64,000 nucleotides of DNA from Temnopleurus reevesii (taxonomy: Eukaryota; Echinodermata; Echinoidea; Temnopleuroida; Temnopleuridae). The position numbers and the translations under genes were made by a program. This document shows, one piece after another, positions 49,778 to 62,934 of the stretch. The stretch spans positions 96,909-160,908 of the forward strand of contig BQKZ01000013.1 of assembly GCA_036244855.1 (NCBI GenBank), written 5' to 3'. The notes beneath the pieces were generated by a model that ran no database searches, was not told the origin of the DNA, and saw nothing but the letters and a program-made list of their open reading frames with translations. Positions within the stretch are counted from its first letter, which is position 1. The number at the start of each line of letters is the position of its first letter.

Positions 49778-49848
49778 TTATAAAGCGCTATGATACTCTC
49801 TTTTTTTTAGCGCTATAGAAATAATCTATATTATCATTATTATATTAA
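49778..49848 (+). repeat. Retroposon 3' tail fragment
   Basis: AAAGCGCTATGATACTCTC, then TTAGCGCTATAGAAATAATC, then an ATT-rich end. This resembles the 3' end of the (ATT)n-tailed repeats at 20.3 kb. The region upstream (from about 49700) does not match the SINE body. Confidence 0.5.
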
Positions 49849-49854
49849 GGGTAG

Positions 49855-50000
49855 AAAATGCAATACCAGGAGCAACTTGTAGGGTGTAATATTGCAGTCT
49901 TTCTAATGGTGCACTGTTATATCTCAAACATATCTTAACAAACACCGCTGCAAGTTGTAGTGATCAAACCCGCACTATGAAGGTTGTCTTCTTTCCTAGC
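49855..50000 (-). repeat. Decayed tRNA-like head with GTGCAAT-type body
   Basis: On the minus strand a B-box-like GCGGGTTTGATCACTAC is followed by CAGTGCACCATT, GACTGCAATATTACACCC and TGGTATTGCATTTTC. The order of head and paired TGCAAT/ATTGCA words is the same as at 40.8 and 63.1 kb, but it is heavily diverged. Confidence 0.4.
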
Positions 50001-50009
50001 CAGATTTAC

Positions 50010-53000
50010 CAATTTACCAAAATCTATCGAGTGATGAACATACGAGTTTTGTTAAAAGAAAATAATAAATACAAAAAATATATATCCTAGAGCTGAAACC
50101 ATGTCGATTGCGTTCATCGGTTAATGACGGGGAGTTAGTACAATCTTTGTGCCGAAACGTTCCAAAATTGTCCTCAAAAGTACAACATGATTTATGAAAC
50201 GAAAATAGTTTAAGATTGATAGCTATGTTTCCACAAAATTGTGTCATGATATAACAGAGCCAGTATTTGATGCAATTACAAGCTGAATAATTATCTTAAC
50301 ATGCATCAGCGAAGCCTACATTTTGTAACACAATATTCGCTTGAAACCTATTGACTAAGGACAGGTACAATTTTGCATCCTCTATAATTAACTCGTTTAC
50401 ATTACATCAAAAGTGCCTAACATTTCAAGTCTTGCCTCAGATTACACTTTAAAATTTGGCTAAGTTTTACGCCCTTTGTACACCCTTTTTTTCTTAGTTT
50501 GAAGCATTGTCAGTCAGTCGTTTGTAAGTAAATTGGACAGCTAACATTTCTGCATTTCATGTATAATGGAATCTTTTTCCCGCCTCCATGCACTAGTGAG
50601 ATCGATGGGCATAAGGTGTTCTTGTGAATTAAGTGATTCAACAGTACTTTTCTTGCCCCGGAAGCCTTGCATGAGAGTAACTTAAAGTACATAAAGACCT
50701 TTTTACGGCGACCGGTAGATTCACTGTGGAGGGGTAAAAGTATTAAAAAGTTAACAAAAAAAAAATCATTATCATTATTATCATTTTCACTATTTTCTTA
50801 CACTATTTTCATAAATGTCAAGCTTAGTCAAAATCATGGCGTAAACAAAGTGTATTTTTTTTAATTTACGCACATCTATCCACAAAAACTGTCATGACTA
50901 CTTGAAAAGGAGTCTGGAAATTAGCGCTAAATCAAAATTATCATTTCATCGTACGTGAGAACTAATATTTATATATTTATTGGTCCATTGCGCTCACAAA
51001 AAGACCCTCTTCACTTTTGAAAGGTCACATTTTATTTTCTATTGTGTGTGTTCACTCACGCGTAGAATATTGGATTGTCCTAATTTTTATGCAGAACTCA
51101 ACCAGATAATTATTAGATAAACATTGCCTTTTCTTTCTTTCTTTTTTTCTTTTTACTATAGACACTCGACTCGTTAGAAGTTATGCTACTCTCAATTCAT
51201 AGGCGGAGGGTATTGCTTTTCAGTGGACTCCCTTCATTTACTTGTTTTTCCTTCTTTCTATGCAATCAATATTGCAAAAATTGTTCAACATCTACAAGAT
51301 GATATTCTTAATATTCTTTCTACATGTATGAGTTTGCTCTTTTTATAAATCTTTATATTTTTTAATTTGTACTTCGCTTTATACAATGCATTATTTCTTT
51401 GTTGTTGAATTATATATCTGTTGGAAATTTAAAAAGTGCTCAAACAATTAAAAAAAAAATTCTTGTGAGTTCCTCATGTTTTTCTTACTTGATATTTGCG
51501 TAATATAAGTTATACAGTCCTTTCAAACATGACACAAAAAATGTGAAAAGGTCTATAGCATATATAGTTGATATAATGTAAAGACTCGCTCTATGGACGA
51601 GTGAAAGATGAGTCATGAATAAGAATATCTCTTGCGGCGAACACGTATATAACGCAACCAAAAACACTTGCATATAATTGGCTAATAATAACAACCCGAA
51701 TGCAACCATATTTTCGATCCATTGTTGATGATCGATTTTTCATTTTACGAATTATTGCACGCGGACCGCTCTAGATTTACGATCGATAAGGATCGCCATG
51801 GTGGGTGCCTCTTAATGTTTTCTTCCAACCCTCTTTAGAAAAATGTTATCAAAAACCAATTTCGGGAGAGTTCCAAAAGAGAGCGTATTCGGCAAGTCCT
51901 TGAGACACAATTTATATTAAATTTATCATGTTTAATATCTTATTTAACCTTGCGAGGCCCAATTTTTACATATTTTCTCCATGGGAAGTATCTTCTTCTC
52001 TATAGTAGAATAATATTTTCCATGTTTGTAGACTATGCGCGAACAAAGAATATGATATGATGTTCATTTCGTAGGCGATGGATATGTGATCTGATTGTCG
52101 GCAAAGCAAGGTTGGTCAGAATAAGCAAGAAATATGAGGGATATCAATTTCACATCTTACAAGTGTTTATATTGTCCAAATCCTGATTGCTGACGTATCA
52201 CGGGAAAGTTGTTGTAAATATTAAGGTCACAGTCAAAGGGTGGATAGAAACTCAATGGGGGTTGATCGGCCATATTCCATTGGACTTTTTATTCGCTGAG
52301 TATGTGCATTGACTGAAATTGTGTTGCAGGTGTTTCCTTTAGGATGCCAAAAGGGGGAAAATAAGATAGATTGAGACGAAAAGAGAAAAAAAAGGAGATG
52401 AATATGGAAAGAGTGAAATGGATATGGAAAATAAATATTAGAAATAAATTAATAATTGCGTTTATAAAACAAAATTCTACAAATTAGACGAGGTGAAGTT
52501 GCCCAACCTCCTAACTACTTGTCACTGTCTCTATAATGCTCTACTCTTCTGAATTTAACTTGTTCTCTTTCTCAAACATCCCCTCCCGAGGCGTACCTTA
52601 ACGCAATAACTTCAATATGCTCTCAGGCATCAAAACCCCTCAACGACTCAAACTTCAACATGGTATGCAAGGTTTCAAATTCTATTGGTTCTTAACCATC
52701 AGGAGATATGGCTAATATTATGAATATCCCTATAGGTCGATGTCTCCACGTTATGGTCGGCACAACTAAAGTACATTCTAATAATGATGTTACCCACTTT
52801 CAAAAGGTCACTTCCTGTAGATGCATCTATTTTGTCCTGCCACAAGCACAAATGTTATCAAGGGTGCTAACTAAAATATGACCGCCTGAGGATACTCTCA
52901 CTTAAAAAGTGATTCTTTATGTCAGAAATGTGGCTACCTTATCATATACAATGCTCTTATTAGCAATATCAATACACAAAATTAGGCATAAGTGAACCTT

Positions 53001-53115
53001 TGATGGTTTTTTAGAGGCACCCCTTCCCCTTGAATGAGCCGTTATCACATTGTCTATTGACAACGAGATCGGTTTGGGATCCTTCGGTATGCAAGCACAT
53101 CCACTAATATTCATA
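50010..53115. other. Long featureless intergenic tract
   Basis: No gene or repeat is recognised; there are several A or T runs, for example near 50755 and 51130. Confidence 0.5.
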
Positions 53116-53116
53116 A

Positions 53117-53275
53117 ACATGCATACTCATGTACAGCACACTCAAACGCTCACACAAAACACAACACACGCACACAACGCACACGCATACCCACTTGACA
53201 AACTTACAAATGTTTTATAACAAACACACGCACAGAAACATACGCAGACACACACATACATAAACATGCATACAG
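53117..53275. repeat. CA-rich degenerate microsatellite
   Basis: ACACAC, CACGCACAC and ACATACGCAGACAC units in two blocks separated by about 40 bases of non-repeat sequence. Confidence 0.85.
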
Positions 53276-53341
53276 TAGGAGCCATCATATCGGCTTAGCA
53301 ATGTTCTACATCTACGTTCAAATTTTTTTTCTTATTGCTTT

Positions 53342-53575
53342 GTGAAGTTTTCCAAAGTTTTTCGTGCTTTAACTTTTTGTTTCAAACAAACGTACAAGGA
53401 AAGAGCGGTCAAGAAGGAAAACGACAGGCCGTTGTTAACATACCGAAATTTAATTGACTTCACTAGGAAATCGAAGAAGGCATGTGAGCAGGCGTATTTT
53501 ACAGAAATTCTTGTAAATTGCCACAGATCAAATCGATTACGTCTGCGTTTTACAGGTTCTATGTCGCCTCATTAG
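53342..53575 (+). pseudogene. Possible LINE ORF2 linker fragment
   Basis: A 77-codon frame includes LLTYRNLIDFTRKSKKACEQ followed by AYFTEILVNC. The pattern YRN...RKSKK...YF...N resembles the basic linker between endonuclease and reverse transcriptase in jockey/CR1-type LINEs. It lacks any catalytic motif and the neighbouring sequence does not continue the match, so the call is tentative; a chance open frame is possible. Confidence 0.25.
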
Positions 53576-53579
53576 ACTA

Positions 53580-55710
53580 AACAGCGCGGAAACATCAGAA
53601 GGTTCAAATTAACAAGCAGTTTGTTTCTTTCTAAACCTGTAGACCGGCTATAGACTAACACTGCCCGATAGCGAAACGTGGAGTGTAACTGGGGTCTCCC
53701 ACTACCCTTTTCTTTTACGTCAACCCAGGGTAACTTGACTGCATCGGGGAAATCTCTTGTAAATTGAATTATATTTCTTGAATGAAACAACGGATTCTAG
53801 CAGCTGTATAACTGTGAAAAGCGACGGCTACGTGTGATATTGTTGTTGGTGCATGTGTTCACGAATACACATCCCAGTATTTGCTTGTGATAAATGATAT
53901 CTTGGCGTCAAAAAATACAACCTAAAATTCACGTGCTGTACCTGCATCTTTTATTTATAAAAGAATAAGTACAATGTTGACCATGACATTGATTAATCAC
54001 TTTAGATTCAGACGTGACATGGCAGTGCACATTTTGTGGAAAATGTTCCTTATTAGGCGGATGCATAATTACATTTTAAATCTATTTTCAGATCATGTAC
54101 ATGTATATGTGGTGCCTTTTAAATTTTAGAGAAAAAAACCCCATGAAATAGAGAAGTGAGAATGCAGAAGAGTGAACAACGGAATAATTCTGGTGCCGCC
54201 GGCCTAAATGGTGCAAAGGTTCTGGATATTATATTGCGATAACTTGATAACATGGATAAATTGTCGTAATGACTCAATCTGTGCCAAGTACGATCAGTCC
54301 TTCCCAAATATCACAACGTGAATCATACAATGTGTTATTCAGTAAATTGTTTATTTCAAAGAACCTATATGGCTATTTTAAAATTATGTTGCTTCCCAGG
54401 CCAATAATTCATGTTCTCTGATACTCAATCCTGTTATTACGCGGGATCACCTTCAAATCGTATAGTGCGATAGTACACGTGGGATAACCTATTCGGTTTA
54501 TTGCCGTAATTATTCACCGAACTAGCTGCTTATCTATTTAATTTGATACAATCTATTGGGGAGAAAGTGTCTGAATGACATTTAGGTGTTTTACTCACGT
54601 TACACTCGTATCTTCAGTGTGCCCCTTCATATAGATGTCCACTTATGGAGATAAAGTGGTTAATTGAAATACATGGGTTGCATGTACTAGAGGTTGGAGC
54701 ACGAACAGACCTCTATGACTAATCAAAATGTTACTCCGTGAATGGAAACGTTACATGAACTAAATTGCATCTATTAGCGAGTTGCGACTGAATTACAGTT
54801 GGCATGTCAGCGAACGCAATCAACAACAAATATTTATCTATGTATGCAAAATTTAACTTCACATGTTTTTTGTGGTATATAATTCTCACCAGATGCAACA
54901 TGTATAGGACACGTAGACGAATCCATAAAAGACCGTCGGTTTCGTTGGAGCAAAACAAAATCGTACATACCATGTAGGCACACATTTTTCTCACGATTCC
55001 GTCAACTTAGTTGAAATGTTCATGTAACAAAAACATATTACCGTTATAACTATCAGGGGCTTTGATTACATTACACTTTTGTTAATTTTTTTTCATGAAT
55101 GGCGAATCATTTAAATAAACTCATCCACCCCATCCCCACCCCACCCCCTTAAAGAGACGTCTCATTTAATAGCAAAGATTGTAGTGAAATGCACTTGACG
55201 ATGCGATCTATAATTTCCACTCATCTCGGATGAATCCTGGAAAACATAGCATATTATTACGTTAAACAAATCGTGTCTAATTTCACGCCGATTCGTAAAC
55301 TTAAGCCGTCAATGAAAATTAATGTTTGCGCATTGACTGGCGACTGGAAGTACTAGTTTGTGGTAAATCCAATTGAAGACTTTGTGGCTAAAAGGTACTT
55401 CATGTCTTTCGTATGTCGTCGTCAGGTCTTCACTGGACTTCCGCAGCTCTTTGAGCTAAGTATGATTCATAAATTGCAGTATACAAGTCGGTTATCATCA
55501 ATATGCATTTTTACACTGTGTCTAAAACATTAACGTTATGCTCATCACAACTTACTTCTCTATAGACTCGACAGAAAAAGGGATATTTTTCTTTATTCAA
55601 AACTATTTTTAACAAACCACCCCAACCGGAATCGGTGAAAATGTTTCGAAGGTATCTGGCTAGAAACATTTAGTTTTGCGTCAATAGCCCCATAAAATAA
55701 ATATATAATA
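53580..55710. other. Gene-free intergenic DNA
   Basis: Nothing is recognised apart from a C-rich stretch (CCACCCC units) at about 55124-55150. Confidence 0.55.
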
Positions 55711-55712
55711 TA

Positions 55713-56762
55713 GGATTTTCTGGCCAACAATTAATACTTATGCCATTTGAATAAGCGTAGATTGGTTTTGCCGTGTAAATTGTCATTAAATTTGTGTATG
55801 TTTACATACGATTTACTATGTTTGTCGAATGTTTGTGACTTCTTTTCATTCAATTTAGAAACGAGCCAGTTAGCATTCAAAATAGTCAGTGATCATTGAA
55901 GCGTCATTTCTAGCTTTTAGATTATCAGATTAGCATTCTCTTTCTGAAAGGTATATCATTCAAGTTAAGATAGCAGGTTGAGAAGCGAACAATATGAGTA
56001 TGTTCCGAATCGTAACAAGGAAAGGGAGTATGAATATGCATTCTGCACAATTATTTTGTTAATCAATAGCGTATAATCTTTTTTATTTGCACACATTTGA
56101 ATCACCGTCATCTATTTGTTACATGGTCATGTATTCCCTTCATTTCCTAACGATTTAAAATGGAATTATGATGGATATGAGGAATCACATATGGCAAGTC
56201 ATTTTTTCCCTTTCAGTTCATTTAATGGATGATTGAATTCGATTATATATATATTTTTGAAGTTGACCATTATATTGATAAAGGAGAGCCGATTACACAA
56301 TGCACGGCAATGATTCATTGTAAAAGCGTAAACAAATACACACACAAGTAAAAAGAAATCTGAAGATTAAGAAGCAATAAAACGATTCTGATATACGGTA
56401 GATCTTTAAGAAAGAATTCAATAAAAAAGAATCCTATGAACACTGTAAAGATACCTAAATTCTATTTAAAATGCAAATTATGTTAACTCGATTGCTATAA
56501 ATGAAATTTAAATGATAAGATCCCACCGTCGCGGCGAGCAAAATCCGATTTGTGCTGAATGGAATGACCGCTTCACGAAAAAAACGTAATTTTTATAAAT
56601 AAGAACGAAACTATCACTTAGTCGAATGAAAACTCTGTATATTTATAAAGAAGAAAAAATGAATATGAAACAGTGATATCCGCAGATTCACGGACATTGC
56701 CGAATTTGAAATGAAAGATAGTTAACATTCATGCTATAATCGTGATTTTGGACGGAAAATCC
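55713..56762. mobile_element. Non-autonomous TIR DNA transposon, copy B (1050 bp)
   Basis: The left end is GGATTTTCTGGCCAA and the right end, reverse-complemented, is GGATTTTCCGTCCAAAAT, flanked by TA on both sides (55711-55712 and 56763-56764). Interior blocks are collinear with 28252-29640: ATACTTATGCC, ACGAGCCAGTTAGCATT, AAGCGTCATTTCTAGCTTTT, GAAACTATCACTTAGTCGAA. There is no transposase. It has a single copy of the 321-bp unit duplicated in copy A, so it probably reflects the ancestral structure. Confidence 0.75.
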
Positions 56763-56764
56763 TA

Positions 56765-58615
56765 TACTTCAAAAGTAAGAACAGAAATATAAGGCCATAT
56801 CTCAGGGCAAGGACTATGCCAATTTTGTCTTCTCTGCTTTGCTTTAAAAGTTGTACATTTTTTTTCAATTTCTGCACTGATCATTATAGTTTTGGAAATG
56901 ATTTCTACCAAATCGATGTGGACATATTTCGCTGTCATTTCCAAGGAAATGATGTTTACGACCTATATAACTAAGATGTAACCAGGCCATAAATCTGTTT
57001 TTAGTATTTGGGTGAAATGTTTATGATTTCCACTCATGTAAGCTAAATCTTCGAATGTACAAGAAATGTTTCCTGCATTGCTTTGATTTTACTTCATTTA
57101 TATGGCATTGTTTCATTAAAGAATAGAATCTTAGAGGTAAACTTTATTGGAGCTAGCTATAAACGATCCATCAAGTTTCAATAAGATCTTGTCTGTTTCA
57201 AGATGCTCAAACACTTCCTTCAATGTATTTTGATTAACGCGAATTCGCCCCCATGAATATTCTATTACACAGTGCACATGCCGAAAATCAAATGGTTGCA
57301 ACGCTCTCCCCATTTTTCCCCTGCTCAGGAAAGTGGCCCATCAAAAAGCTTTTTACATCTTCCGGGAGTGGTTCTACCATACACACGTAGGGTAATCCCC
57401 CAGTGGGTTGAAAAGCCAGTGTTTACGGAAACAAGAACACCGTGAATGGAGATCTGCGGTAAGGACTTACGCTCAACTCATATCTAACGTAGATATGAAC
57501 ATCTCGATAAAGTATACTTCTTTGAAAGAAGAGACGGGCATGATCCCAAGGGATGATTTGAATTAATTTGAATTGAATTGTTTCAAACAAAATGGTATCA
57601 TCCATAAATATTTTGGAAAAGCAGTGAGTCACAGAAGAATAATAAACTGACCTTTTTGATAATAAGTGTCAATGCTTGTTAGTCAAAACACTAATTTTTT
57701 AATATGTTAAAATAACAATTGAATTTGTTGCAGCTCACATGGAAATCTATCTTCATAGAATTTCAGAAGGCAACACACCATGTTCCTTGTCAGACAATTA
57801 CTGGGAGAAAAACAATTATCTAAAAATCTGTTCTAATATCGATGAAAAAATCGGAAGAATAATGAAGCCTGTTAAAAAGAACTTTGAATAAGATATCTCA
57901 TTTGAGTATTTACTCAAGAATTTGGTGTGGTAGTTTGTAGACGTAATAAGAAACCATGAATTGGTAAGAGCCAAAGCATAACACTTGTATTCGTGTATGA
58001 TATATCAACTTGAATCTGACGTCATACCGAAAACCATAATGTCCATTGAGATTCTGTCTATTGCAATCATATCTGCGCACGAGTCGGTTGCCAAGGGTCG
58101 AAGCGAGGTTTTTACATGTCGATAACATGTTTCATCATCGGTTGGTAACAGGATGTTTCAGCTAGGGGTAGATCAAGCCTGAGGATAATGTGGCTGAAAG
58201 ATTCATCATGTTTTTCATCAGTGGTTGACTGGTGTTGTACTGATATCATGCAAAAGACGTTTGCAGACTATTAGCATTAAGTCATACATAAATTACTGCT
58301 TATATTCAATCAACCATAACTTTGGTTTATGACGAATAACACCAAAATTCTCGTTGTTGGCAATTGGTCCAATTTTTAGCATTTTTAACACACGCTATTA
58401 AATCTAACCTGAAAAGTTTATGTGTAAATCGAATTTTCACAAGAATTTGCAATTGATTTAAAAAAATGAAACAAAGGTGTTTGCTCATTTTTAAAGTAAT
58501 GCTTTCCCCCCTGAAAATATGATAGTGCAAATTTCTGGATGTTAATTTACCACTTCATGACTCGCTGCTTATGATGTACCAAGCCCACCCTCCAAGTGCT
58601 ACATGACACCATCAA
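56765..58615. other. Gene-free intergenic DNA
   Basis: No gene is recognised. A GAATTAATTTGAATTGAATTG tail-like stretch lies at about 57559-57580. Confidence 0.55.
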
Positions 58616-58617
58616 TG

Positions 58618-58735
58618 AAAAAAAAAATAAATAAAAAAAAAAAAAAAAAAAAAAAATTAATTAAAAAAAAAAAAGAAAAAAAATTAAAAAGAAAAAAACA
58701 AAAAAATTCAAAAAAAAAAAAAAATAAAAAAAAAT
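58618..58735. repeat. A-rich tract
   Basis: About 118 bases, almost all A on the plus strand, broken by single T, G or C bases. It abuts the 3' end of the reverse SINE immediately to the right, in the position where an (AAT)n tail would be expected. Confidence 0.93.
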
Positions 58736-58925
58736 TATATAGCGCACGTATCCACTTTGCAGAATGCTCAAGGCGCTTTGCATTATTATTACCCTGGCTT
58801 TAGCCCGGAGTACACAAGCGCACATGGCATTTCAAGGAAATAAATATTCCTACCAGGTACCCATTCACCACAACTGGGTTGAGTGCAGGACAATGTGGAT
58901 GAATTTCTTGCTGAAGAAAATTTAC
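58736..58925 (-). mobile_element. Reverse-oriented SINE, 5'-truncated
   Basis: On the minus strand: TTCAGCAAGAAATTCATCC, TGCACTCAACCCAGTTGTGG, GAATGGGTACCTGGTAGG, GGGCTAAAGCCAGGGTAATA and an end GTGCGCTATATAA. It is clearly the family of 20039-20340, but the tRNA head is absent. The tail on the transcribed strand is T-rich in place of (ATT)n. Confidence 0.85.
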
Positions 58926-58944
58926 AATGATGATTTGTGGCCTA

Positions 58945-59790
58945 ATACATAAGTGTATGCATTGAATTAACACTCATGATATTGTATGTCCTTTCTGAAT
59001 AAACGTCCCAGGTTTTGCATCATAAATTGTGGATGTTTGTACACCGAAAGTGACTACTCCGCATGAACGTTTGATTATAAGTAAAATGAAGGATAATTTC
59101 AATATGTCATTGTTACATGTATTGAAAAGATGAAACTCTAAATGTAAAACTGGTTACGGCGTCCACCCGTGCATAAAACCTTAGCGCAGAGCTGGTTTTA
59201 TTACCAGTATAATCTGAGATTTTAGAAACCGTAAGATCCATTAACACAGTCGAATCTGAATACTGATATCTTGAAAGTAGGACTCAAGATTCAACCTTTT
59301 GGCATCAGCATACCATGCACACGTCTAGACGTTTCTAGTAAGGTGGAAAAACGTTTCAATGAGAATAACAATTTCATCATTTAATGAATATCTGTTGTAA
59401 GTTTTTTGTAATGATCGTTTATGTATTGACAGATATAAGAACAACGTACAAAGTAAGTAATCCCAGGCCAATGTTTTCTCCTACACTGTTGCAAAATGAG
59501 AGCATTAATGCACTATGTAGCCCATCATTGATGAAGAAATGTCTGAATTGAAATTAAATGGATGGTTAAGGTGTGTGTAAAGCTCCTTGTCGGCTTGTGA
59601 AGTCAAGGGGAGACTGATGATGTTTTATCGACTTCAAAGAGAAATATCATTGTAGGTGGATTGTGATTATTAAAAATGTAGGAATTATACATGTATCATT
59701 TTGAGCAAAGAAAACATACACAGCAGTCAGTTAATGATATCACTTGCATCATTTTAGTAGAATATACAACAATTTGAAATACTGTCAGAT
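58945..59790. other. Gene-free intergenic DNA
   Basis: Nothing is recognised. Confidence 0.55.
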
Positions 59791-59804
59791 GAAACATCCT
59801 CACT

Positions 59805-59900
59805 TTAGAAAAAGGTGCAATGTCGAACCCTCAGGACAAGGTGCAATATATCACACACGATGGTGCTACCAATGGTTGGAAGGTGCAATTTGCACCCTGT
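59805..59900. repeat. Cluster of GGTGCAAT / TTGCACC words
   Basis: AAAGGTGCAATGTCGAACCC, CAAGGTGCAATATATC and AAGGTGCAATTTGCACCCTG follow one another within 90 bases. The last contains the palindrome GGTGCAA-TTTGCACC in near-perfect form. The CGAACCCTC word resembles a reversed B-box. Confidence 0.6.
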
Positions 59901-59904
59901 GTCT

Positions 59905-60570
59905 ACCTCTGCAAATAAATAAATATTTTTGTCTCCCGTTCATGAGATGCACTGGTGCATGTTTTGTATTGACAAGTGATGCACTTTTTCATCACTCCTC
60001 AGCTAGGTACGCAAAATTACGCTTTACTAGCTCAAATCATCTTGTAAACCTTATCATTACCAAACCAACCTAACTGTTTTAAACGTTCAATATATCTCAT
60101 TCATTGTTTCATAGGCGTTCTCTATCTTCCCTTCTACGTCTTACTTGAGTAACGTTCGATTATAATGGAGATAGACATCTTGCAATATTATTTGCAACAA
60201 TACTGTCACGTTGCATCAAAACATCGATGAATCTCTCAAGTTTGTCTTGTCGTTGTCTGTCTCTCTTCATTTGAGTATTACATGACCGAGCCAAAATGTT
60301 AACAAGTCAAATCAATAAACTCTTGATCATAATGTCATATTGCGATGAATAGTCAACTACACCACTTTATAATCGTTTTCACAAAGTTTGTGTTTTTCTT
60401 TGCTCAGTTTATAATTTCTTGTCAATCTTGTCCGTCTTAATAAGCTACCTTACATTTGATATTATGTATATAATAGATAAAGTATTATGATATCAATCCT
60501 GCTTTTTGAAATATTTTTGTCAGTTTTATTATCTAAAGCATGTGAGATATGTTTTTATGATATATATTTT
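59905..60570. other. Gene-free intergenic DNA
   Basis: Nothing is recognised. Confidence 0.55.
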
Positions 60571-60573
60571 TCT

Positions 60574-60644
60574 ATAAAAAAAGGCATCCGATATACATCT
60601 CTATAATAATATTATAGAGATGTACATTGGATGCTTTTTTTTAT
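60574..60644. repeat. Near-perfect 70-bp palindrome
   Basis: Arms of about 35 bp, from AAAAAAAGGCATCC to CATCTCTATAATA on the left and the reverse complement on the right, with two mismatches, one bulge and essentially no loop (centre at 60609). It sits in TA-rich flanks. Absence of a loop argues against a microRNA precursor; a tiny foldback element is more likely. Confidence 0.85.
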
Positions 60645-60649
60645 ATATA

Positions 60650-62820
60650 TTATATACTAACATATTCAAATACAGTCAAAGTCTACACAACTGTGTAGGT
60701 TTAGTCAATCAAAACCAAGTTGAGTGGTCTTAAACAGTTCACATTGGCAGCGGGAAAATATGCTTAGAAATAATGATAATAAAAACACACACAATTACTT
60801 GTTACTTTAAGTAATACACTTGTTTACAATAATATATTCAAAATTATGTGCGTGTGTTGCCAATGAACGCAGTTACGTGGTATTCCGGTTGATAACAATA
60901 ATATTACAATAATTTGCATCCATTTTGCATACATTACTTGTTGCTATGTCTGACAAGTCTCGGGCAAGCTTTAATGTTGTCAAGAACAACCTTTGACTTA
61001 GAGTTATGCATTAAATTTGTTCATTACGGTAATGTATATAAGGGTCTAAAACGCATTACAATGAAAATCGAATGTATTTATTGCGTAGCTAGAAAATTTG
61101 CTCTAAAAATAAGGAGTAATAAGTATTTTTCACAATAAAAATATACCTATGTGCTCATAAAGATTACATGTGAAATCCACCACATTAATCTATGTTCCGG
61201 CATTTTGGATTTACATTTTTATTCACCTTTTACCATGTTGAATTATCAAGCGATCCACTTTTGTTATTTATTCTATTAGGGAGCACATTCTGCTATGATT
61301 TTTCAATAGATGTTTCTGAAACTTCTGCAAATTAGCATTAATGATTGATGAAAGTCGTTACGTGAGTTGTTAATTTCTCATATTCATTAATGTCATAATC
61401 AAGTTGATGCACAAAATGGAAAGGCTCAGTCAATCACGAAAAAGCCCTTCATAGTTACTACTATCCTTTAAAAGATGGTGACAGCGCACTGCATTTTGTG
61501 ATTAATGATCCGGCAGACTGATAGAGTTTTCATTTTATTGGTTATCCTCTTGAGATTGCCTTCATTTTCTACAAGTTATCCGAAGATCATATCGTCCTTG
61601 TCACATTTTACGTTGAAATTGGACCGTGAGCAGAGTGGGCCGTCCCAATTTCCATTTATCACAAGTTATCATCAAACGACGTGACCGAATTGGCTGGTCC
61701 TAAATCGTGATTAATGACTGTGTTGGGAGTGTTTGCAGGTCATATTACATTGTCGTGTTGTCAGTGTAACTCGGGGAAAAGTTGTTGTATGGACGATGAA
61801 CTATACATAATTGCTCGACTAATTGATTCTATACGTCCTTCGCAAATCAGAATAAGGTATCTTTTATCGGCAGAAAATTGATCAAACTGCTCTTTCATGA
61901 GCACACAATGACAAGCACTCTTTACACCAGCGCAAACAATTAGTACTGAATGAAACATGCACAAGCGTGATTAAAAAGCATCGAGAAACATCGAGATGAA
62001 ATAATCGTTTTTGCACTCCTCAGATGCGAAGCTTAGTCTTTAAGATTGGCGGGTGTGAAAGTTTTACTCGGTTATAGAAGGTGATTCAGTCGAAGTAACT
62101 GGAATATGAAAGGTTGCACACAAGATGTGAAGAATTATTTTTAGACTTTGCACAAGACAATTTCAGGGATTGGTTGTGCGTTTTTCATTATTGTGAACAA
62201 CACTATCATCAATTATTTGTCAATATCCCTCGCCTGGGAGGGGAAAAGTAAAATTAATCGTTTTGACCCTTAAGCCTCACTTACCAGTCGAAGACCGAAG
62301 AATAAAACGTGTACAAATCAACCATTCCCACAGGTTTCCATCGACACCATAGTGTATTGACCGAAATGTAATTTATCTAATTGGTATGAGCCGTCTTGAG
62401 AAAAGGAACTCCACGAGATGAGATTATTTCCAAAACAAAGCAAAATGGCCAAAGAAAACAAACAAACGAAAATACCACTACAACAAGAAGTGGGGATATG
62501 GAAAGGCTTAAAATTCAGGAAAAATACATATACCTGTTTTGATGAATATTTTAACATTCATCTCCCTCCTGATGTGACCTACTATGATAAACATACTCAA
62601 TTGACCAAGTTATTTACTAGTCGTATACTTAATATTTTAACACATGAACATACGTTTATCAAATCATCACGAATGCAGGAATATTTCACTCCTTTTGAGT
62701 GAAAAATGAATATAGATTGAAAAATAAACAACAGACTCCGTAAAAGCAGCGGATATCAGTAGCAAAAACCTTTGCAAAAAAGGAGAAAATTGAACCACAA
62801 AAGGAAGGATTTTGCATTTA
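60650..62820. other. Gene-free intergenic DNA
   Basis: No gene is recognised; frames up to 94 codons lack domain features. A small inverted pair GAAATTGG-AC / GTCCCAATTTC lies near 61615-61655. Confidence 0.55.
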
Positions 62821-62828
62821 ACAGGTTG

Positions 62829-62881
62829 CTCAAAGGATTCGAACCCTCGGTTTTAGTTTATCCGATTGTGCCACGCTCCCG
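62829..62881 (-). repeat. tRNA-like head lacking the anticodon arm
   Basis: On the minus strand a good A-box (TGGCACAATCGG, 62873-62862) is only 16 bases from a canonical B-box (GGGTTCGAATCC, 62845-62834). A tRNA needs roughly twice that spacing, so the anticodon arm is deleted. It is a tRNA-derived repeat, not a gene. Confidence 0.65.
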
Positions 62882-62934
62882 TGCATTAACGATGACGACT
62901 TCAAAAGATATCAAACAAAGGCTCCATAAAAAAA

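Noticed and set aside
60574..60644. microRNA precursor
   Set aside because: The hairpin has essentially no loop and its arms are AT homopolymer-rich at the base.
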